Assembly (NCBI GenBank): GCA_963978905.1
Contig: OZ022261.1
Location: 7,379,992 to 7,443,991 of the forward strand
DNA from: Trichostrongylus colubriformis
Lineage: Eukaryota > Nematoda > Chromadorea > Rhabditida > Trichostrongylidae
Length of the DNA: 64,000 nt
Direction of reading: 5' to 3'
A program made the position numbers and the translations under genes. A model generated the notes under the pieces. The model had not been told where the DNA came from and did not search any database. It saw only the letters and a list, made by a program, of their open reading frames with translations. Positions 23,401 through 32,400 of the stretch are shown piece after piece; the stretch's first letter is position 1; the number at the start of each line of letters is the position of its first letter.

Positions 23401-26400
23401 CTGTTTCATATGGGTACTGCACTCATCACACAGCTACTAACTGCAACTGGCCGCATTCAGCCACATACTTCTAATTGTAAGCACAAGTGCAATGTCATAC
23501 AACGGCGTGTCATACATAGGAGGACTCGCTGTATACTACTTAAAGACACCGGAAGGGGGTTATTTTTGGCTCACGGTAGAACAGTCGTAGTTACGAGTTC
23601 AAGGGGCCGCCATTGCACAAACTCACCAATTTGACGCTTTGGCATGGTGCCAAGAGGATATTTTTATTACGAAGTTGTTCTTTTCTTTGCCTTTTTCTTT
23701 TGTTCTTTCTTGTACTGTTTCTAGATGTACTAATATGGATGCTAATGTAAGTGGGAAGGGGCACCCCACGCCAGGTGCTACAACTAACGTTGGCCCGCGG
23801 GCCGTCTCCTACAGCGGACAACTCGGAAAGTCATGTGTTGATGCGAATGTAATGCGAATACACACCACACCGTCGCGCTTTTGAATCCGGGTTCTTTCAC
23901 CGATTATCGCTTTTAACCTTCAGTGTGAGTTACAAAATGTTCATTCCCTTGCATCTTCCTCTTGTTTCGGACCCCTTCCGGTTCCTTTAAGGACACTATA
24001 CGTGGTAATTTTGGCCGATTGTGGAATAATTGTGGGATATGAAAGTCGAGGTGATAAGTAATGTAACAGTAGACAAAGAATGGAGTGAAAAGTTCTAACA
24101 CCTGCGAAAGAAATACGAAGCACCCATTCCCACTACATCCTCTTCCTCTGTGGCAATATGTTTGGTCAATGTTCCGAGCGTGTCTATGTGTGGCCATTCC
24201 AACTTGATTAAGTGGTGTGACCTACGTGGAAAACAGCCGAATTAGGCCTGACGAACATTACTTGTGGAGAGGATTATGATTAGATGAGATGACCATGCTG
24301 TTTGTACTCATTCAAAAAACCCCGGTCGAAATCAAAAGCAGTTTTCTGTAACAGCTGATCAGTAAAAATGGTAGAACTGCACCGGAGATCATTGCAAACG
24401 TCAATCGCTCAATCGACGGCGCCGAAAAAAAAAACGGATTTCTCGTTTGGCGAGGGGTCGGCAAAACAATAACCAAATAAAAATCTGATCTTTTTTTCAA
24501 GGTTTTTATGTTTAATTACTATGTAAATATGTAGGCTATACACAGACATTGCATGATTGCGTTTTTTGAAACTTATACATCGTAATCGATGACAATTTGT
24601 ACTCCCTTACCTGATAAATGTTTACTTCGGAGTTTTTCCATGCATTTTCATACATTTTTACCTAAATTGGATCACACTGCAAATGGTAGGTGTGGCCTAG
24701 CAGTTAGAGCGTTAATCATTGTGACAGAATGTTCAAGTAGCTTTCAATTAAGAGAATTCGCATTATCGCCAAAGGCATTATGTCCGATTTCACATGAGAC
24801 AGTGCTCCGCAGATACTGTAAGAAATAACATACAGTCGATTTCGGAGCGCTTGATAGGGCGTGGCCTACGGACTTGGGTGAGATTGTATCGAACTCTCTC
24901 ACTCCGCCACACACTTTCACTCTTGCCACGCACTCTCACTCTCGCCACTTACCCATGTCCGTAGGCCGCGTCCTATCAGGCGCTCTGAAATGAAGTATAG
25001 CTCGACATTAAGTGGATATGAGGCAAGGGCGTTTCAGTCGCCAAATCCATTTTCTACCAGAATCAAAAGACAATACTACGAATCAGTTGTGAGCCACGAG
25101 GCGCGAACTATTCTTAAAGAAACCAGAAAGGGTAATTCTGGTCTATTGTGAAATATGAATGTTAAGGCACTCAGTACTGCAATAGCGGAGGAAGAACTGC
25201 ATTAAACGGCCGAAAATCCGACAAATAGAACCCCCTTTTTACTTCGCCTCTTCCGCCCCATCTACACTACCATCCGCTGGGGGTAAATGCAGACGGCGAG
25301 GGCTACGCCAGCCAGCCGCAAAAGTTGCCCCGCCCTCGCAATAATTCGGTAACTCTTTATATTGTTTAATATTTATGAGGTTTACAAACGGAGTGCTTTG
25401 AAGACAAAAGTTGGCACTTTCGACACTTCTTCTTTGTCTACCACCGGAGTCAAAAATATGCATTGCATTCAATAGTGCTTTTTTAGCTCTACAAAATGGT
25501 ATTGCTTGCTAATCAATTAACTTAATTGCTTTTTTTGGAGCTGAAAAAAGGAGTACTCAGCGAAACTGTACACGCTCGAATACTCCTCTTCTTCGCCTGC
25601 CATCGAGGTAAAAGCATATTCATATATGCATTCAAAAGAGCTTTTTCTGCTCCACAAAGTAGTATCATTCCCCTTTTAAATCCATCATAGTTCAATAGCT
25701 CCGAGGCTCAAGCATGGGTTACTCAGCAATCTATCCTTTCTCGTTGAAAAACGATCTCATTAAACAGTTTTATTGGATTAAGTGAACCCCAGTCATAACA
25801 GTAAAATGATCGATGTATTGTTTTCCTCATATGATTCGATCTAAACCACATTACTCCATTTCCAGACTTTAAAACAGCAGACAGTTCAGTGAACAAAAAT
25901 AATTAGCACCTTTTTGTAGAGCTGATAAAGTACTGTCAAATATACAAATGCATAAGTTTTCTTGACCTCGATAGTTGACGAAGAAGAGGAAATGCTGAGA
26001 GTGCGAATCTTCACCTTCTAATTACTTTACTTCCGAGCCTCATTAATATTAAGCCACAGACGAATCGAAAAACAAGTAGCATTGTTTGATAGAGCAAAAA
26101 AAAGCTCTATCGCATGTAAGCTTTGTTGATAGATGAAGGGAATAAAAAACTGCACGAACCTGTTGCACAACTTAATATATGTATGTATTTCGGTTGCTCG
26201 CTACGCTCTTCCCATCAATAAACAAGGAAAAACAAAACTATGCATTTTGTGACAAAGTAAATAAATGGCAGCAAGATGTCAAAGGCATAGTGATAATCTT
26301 CAGAATTGGCATTTCAGACTATGTAAGGAGAACATCCATTAGGAAACGGGTACGGCTCAGGTTGGGTAATCCACTATTGGGGAGGTCGTAGTTTGGCTGA

Positions 26401-29400
26401 TAGAGGTAGAGGTCGTATTGAGTTTCTTGAAATTGACGTAATCTTTCGATAGGCGGCGCGCGTTTGTGATCCCTGTCTTAACGCGCCAACATGCGACTGA
26501 AAAAGCGGGGTAGTATTTATGCAAATGTATCACAACACTCTTCTCCATCCCGTCTTAAAGAAGAATTTCGAACTTCAAGGGAGGACAAGGTGGTCACAGT
26601 GGCGAGGTGCAGTCAGAGAAGGGGAGGGAAAGGTCATGCTGAAATGGACAATTTATGTATTTATTGCCCCGTTGCAACCTGTTCAAGGAATCGTGCATGG
26701 AAAAACGAGTTCTCTGTCATCTATTTGTGTCAAATAGTATTTGCTTAATAAAGGCGCGTGCAATGTTGCAGGCACAAATGTGAGAATTCGGCTGAGATAC
26801 GGTTTCTCAAAGTGGCGGACCACGAGGCGGGGTCTCCGAGTGGGTGCCCGCCCCGTCGTCCGCCGTGGTCAAAGACGCGGGGTAAAAGTCTCGCAGGAAA
26901 GTTTTGCATGAGGCTCTTATTAAGCAAACGCAACATGAATAATGGTTAACAGAGAAACTCGTATTTCCGTGAACGATTCCTCCAAGGTACCGGCCGCGCC
27001 GTGCATTCTATTGATTATCATATATGACCAGCGTTTACGATAACCATGCGGAATTGAAAGTAATCAATTATCCTCGTAGCAACACATTTTTGCTGAGACA
27101 ATGCAAATGGGTGATGAGTTTAAAACTCTTTCAGTGTGTAATATTGTTACCGTGCTTTTTCTATTCTTTTCTTTTTACATGAGGTCACAGCGCGATCAAC
27201 AAAGGAGATGTAAACCCAATGTCACTCAATCACTGTCGATCTAGCTTGACATGCCTGGATAAGTCATCCATGACGCATTTTGGCTTTTCACTATGATTCA
27301 ACATCAAAAGACAAAAGTCCTCTCTGCTGACAGCTTGCCGACAGAGGAACATGCCATGCAATCTCGTCGAGCACAAGAACTTGCAGACTCGACTGAGTAT
27401 TAGAAGAGCATGGGGATGTAGTCGTCTTTTCCTGTCGAAAATTTCATTGCCACGTCAAAATTTGGCTTTAATTGATTGGTCCTGCAGGTCACTGTGCAAT
27501 CTTCTACAGCGGTATCTTACGTACAAGGTAAGGACCCGAGGTCGAAGTGGCCATACAGACTGATATAAATGTGGTCCGACGTCTTTTCGGGACATTTTTT
27601 TTTGAGCCAATTCGAGGCTTATTGGGTAGGCCGGGACTTTTTGCGATATTTTATCAAATTTTCGGATTGTTGAAAGCATGTCTCAAAGGGTAGTTTGGTC
27701 CCCTGAACACGAAAATCGCACTGGTATTGCGCGAGAACGTCTGGCTCGCGTGCTACGGACTTCCAAATCTGCCATATAATAATAACGTTTTTTTCAAAAA
27801 AAAAAAACCTCCATAACTCAATACACAAATTTGGAACGCAGGTTCGAGCTCAGCGTTCGCAAATACGTGGGGACCATATGTATCCTATTCCGAACGGCTA
27901 CTTTGACCTCGGGTCCTTCCCTTGTAAGAAGGTGGTGGGGTTGACTGTACCAAAAAGGTGAGCCGGTGATACCACCCCTGTTCGAGCCAGACGAAGTCAA
28001 AGATAAAGGGTGCTTTGAGCATGCCCACAGCAGCAGCAGCACGCTTTGAGCACCATGCTTCCTTGTTTCGATCACAATCGTGGTGGTGTCTGGATGTGCT
28101 TCGGCTTGCACAATGACACCTATGTTGCCAGCCAATGTACGGGCAGAACTCTCTCTGCCGAGGAAAATAGCCGCTTCAGTACAACCCCCCTCCCTCATAA
28201 GGGTCACATCTACTTATTGAAAGTATGGATTCTGGTGTTTATCGCTGACCTCTGCATATACAACCCTCTCCCCCTCCTGTCCGAACTATTAAGTTGTTCG
28301 GAAAGAAATGCGCGTTGAATTTGTCCAATTTTCTCTCCTACTATAGACGATTCTTTTGAACAGTTTTATCTATTAGAAAGAGATTTTTATTGTGCATCTT
28401 TTCATATATCTCTGTCTATGTCTACTTTGTTTTTTAAAGAAAAAAGTTCCAACGACTTGCGGCCGACTTCCATGCTCTTCGTCCTCCAAGCTTCCATTAC
28501 CGTTTTTGGAACGCTGGAACTTTGCTCGACACTTTATACAGCCAAATTCATCCGCAAACATTATTACACATTGCGACAAATATTTATCGCCTATCGCATT
28601 GAGTTTGCATTTTTTTGAATTTTTTTTTTCAAAATTTTGAAGAAAAAAATCGAAATATTTTTTTCCAAATTTTTTCTTCGAAAAAAAATAAACAGAGACA
28701 AAAATATTTTAAAAGACGCACAATAAAAAACTCTTTTCAACAGATAAAACTGTTTTACAAAATCTTTTATAGTAGGAGAGAAATAAATGGACAAACTCAA
28801 CGCGCATTTCTTTCCGAACACCCTAATAATACGACCCTTTAGAGAAATCCTCGACTAGCGGTGTACTCTGTATACAAGTATGTGTTTTTGCTCTTCTCAG
28901 AAGTCTTACCTTAATTAACGGTCTCTTAGAGATGAAAAGCCTAGTTACCCTACAGCAGAGAGTGCTACTTCCGTAACTTGCAGGCACATCGTCTCTGCAT
29001 AATGACAATGTGGAAAATCTTACAATAGCACAAAATTTCAAGGTTCTCGGTCAGGGTACACTGGGAGCCTAGGATTCCTCGACAAAGGGGTCGTATTTGA
29101 CCGAACAGGAGGGGAGAGTCGTACCTGCAGAGGTCAGCGATGAGCACTAGAATCTAAAGTTCCACTAAACAGATAAAAAACGAAGATTACCTCAAAGCTA
29201 ATCCATCTGGAAAAATGTGAAATAAATATCTCTTTGCCTTAGATGATAACACATGACAATAAAACGCATTGCAACCATACAATCCGGCAACAGTTACTGG
29301 TACTGCAGAAGTCAGAAAACGAGAGGGGAGTATTTGGTTCCCGTAGAGGGGGGGAGGGGGGGGGGGGGTCGTGCTGAAATGGCTATTTTCCTCGACACCT

Positions 29401-32400
29401 GGGAGTGCCCTGCTGTCAGTCCCTTCTAGCAGGGACCTCCATACACCAAGGATTTGACCGACTAAAACAAGCACAAAGATTATCGCAAGGCACCTGTTGG
29501 CAAGAAAAAGGAACCATGTCAGAAGTTTAGCGATGGCTCCTGTTTTTTGGGTGAAAACAGTGATTACGACCCTAGAGACCAGATTGCAACATTCGCCTGA
29601 CTCGACTTTTATCATGGAATGCCCGATGAGAAAATATCTCTTTGGACACTTCGTCTGACCAATGATGCTGTGGCGTTTGAGGGCATCAGGTGGGTGGAGT
29701 GATAACGGGCCTCGCGATTGACGCATAGAAGAGTCTACCAATGAGAGGCGGCGTTGTGGAGGAGCATGTCAAACGTGGCACTCCGTCTATACACACAGCG
29801 ACATGTCTCACTCATTTTTAGCGTACAATCGCGACAAAATTGAAATTGAGCGGATACCCGCACAGTAGCATTTAGGATAGCAGTTTTTTGACCGGAATCA
29901 ACCTCACTTTCTCCTTCGCAACTAAGGATAACAGCACGAAAACTATTAGGTTGGACGGGAAGTTCTGGGACACCTTGTGAGAAAAATTCAATTTATTTTA
30001 ATTTTACTCACATGTAACTTCAGTCACCAAAGTATGCACCATCGTGATCTACAATGTACTGCCAACGCTCAGGAAGATCGTAGATACCCTTCCGGTAGAA
30101 TTCGGGAGACTTCTGGTCAAAGAAGTTCTGGAGCCCGCTCTTGAGATCGTCGTCATCTTTGAACTGTCGCCCGTCAAGGAAGTGGCTCAACGACCGGAAT
30201 AGGTGGTAGTCAGTTGGGGACATGTCCGGGGAATATGGTGGGTGGGGAAGCGTCGTCCAGCCGAGGTCCTGGATCCTTTGACACGCCAACTTTGCCACAT
30301 GTGGGTGAGCGTTATCGTGGAGGAAGAGGTCTTGGTCCATTTTTCCGGTAAGTTTTGGCGCTCCGGTGTCCAATTGCCTGCAGTAGAGATCGGCAGTGGC
30401 TGTCGTGTTGGATGGTAACAGTTTCCTATTTTTTTGAAAATTTTCAAAAAAAAAAGTTTTTTTCTCAATGCAATTTTTTGAATATTTTCCTGTTCCAATT
30501 TGAGCCGATCGAGCCATCGGGCTGCCGCCATATGAGAGACAGTACCTGGGTCCATCGACTGGTTAATTTTGTTAGTGGCCTCGCATGCTGAGGAACCGAG
30601 GCGGTGTTCGTGAATTTCGCACCTTTCGCGAAATTGCCGTAAATTCACTGCTAGTTGAAGCCGTAGAGAATATGAATGTGCTATTCAGAAGCCCTTTTCA
30701 GACGCTTCATATACCCCCCACTACCAAATGCTCCCGAAGCTTTACAGGTTTCTACAGGAAAAAACAAAAAGTGTCCCAGAACTTCCCGTCCAACCTAATA
30801 AAAGAAGCAAAATGAAAAGAGAGCTTTATTACACAGCTGGGAATCGTCACAATCCCATTACAAGCTGTCTCGCGTCCAGGATAGCGTGATGATATGAGCA
30901 CTGGTCAACTGACTTACATCTCTTTTCACTCGATTTTTTATTCCTTTCCTAGCCATTTGCTGTTTTCGCAGCTCTTCTTCCCCTTGAGCAATTTCCTTTG
31001 CAAATAAATGGAGCACCTAAACATTTTGATTAATTCAGTGATGTCCAGAGAATGTCATCCAACAGAGGCTCATCTCGAGTTCCTGCGATCTGACCCTTTT
31101 CGCTGCTTCCTCTGAATACTCCTTCCGTCGGGATTCTTTCCTCTTTGGTTTTCCCGATTTTGTGTGTGTTTTGGCATTGTCATAAACGTCCATCTGTAAA
31201 ATCAATAATTATACATTGAAAAACCAAAAGTTGTCAATTAAAGGAGTAGCCCTTGAGTCACCTATTAAAAATCTCCTTTGGAGAGGGGCGTAAAACGTCT
31301 CTAAAACGTAATTGGTGGAACCCAGCTCACGTCGAAATCGGATGTCCATTCTGAGCAAGGTAGATTTCAAAGGGAAACAACCTGAAGCTTAATTTTCACA
31401 AAAGATATCCCGAAGGCAGTTTCAGATGGAACACCGCGGGAGGAATTGCTACTGATCAGCTCGCACCCATTATGAACCCTAACCCCTTCACTATCAGAGC
31501 CACCGTCACCCCAAAGTTTGGTGCTATTTGTCAACTGAGTGATGCTGCTTGATGCAGGTTTAGAGCAGCCGCAGAAAAAGATCCCTAAAAGCTTATCGAG
31601 GTGAATGGACTAGTTCGTCAGGTGTAGTGGTTTCCAGCAAGTCCGTCAAATATAGCAAAATCATTTTCCCTTCCTGATGACGAATATTTTCGTCGTGAGA
31701 AACGGTTGCTGGCTTTTTCTTGGAACGAGTAGTTCTTGGATTACTGCTCAGGCCGCACCTTTGTTGCCGCAACACGGCGCATTCTCACGGTGTGTAACCT
31801 GCTTGAACACGACCAAGCCACGCCCATCCAACCAGATCACGCCTCGCCTCAGATGAACGAATTTCCAAGTGAAAGCTGCCTTTATCATTGAACAAGTGGG
31901 AGCTGCCTTTATCAACGAAGTGGTTGTTTCACTGAACTGCCTTCTCTCAAAATTCCCTCTCCACGTGCACGACACACTTGCAATTCGTTCGTTTGAAGCC
32001 AGGTGTGATTTGGTCGGGTGGGCATGGCCTAGTTGTCTTCAAACAGGCACAACACCGTGAGGACGCATCGTGTAGCCACGGTAGAAGTGCAGCCTGAGTT
32101 ATTCAGGAATCTAATTGCTCCAAAAAAAGGGAGCCACTAATCTGATTATCGTGTAGTATGCCTTCAAAGGCTCATCTCGGGATTATTGAATTAGTGGACT
32201 TAACTTTCGGGCAGTAGGTCTCCGAGTAACCGTTCGAGCTCTTCCTTTTTGCGACAACAGGTGCACCATTACACCACTACATATGCTCGAACCGATACTA
32301 GCTACGCCCACGTGAGCTCATCGGTAGTGGTTAGGTGGGATAAAAGGGCGTCGCTAGCGTGGGTTTAAGAGGTCATGATGGGATAGGAAGACGGATCCTG

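Noticed and set aside
24676..24765. tRNA-like A box (TGGCCTAGCAGTTAGAGCG)
   Set aside because: No acceptor stem and only a weak B box; not a credible tRNA gene.
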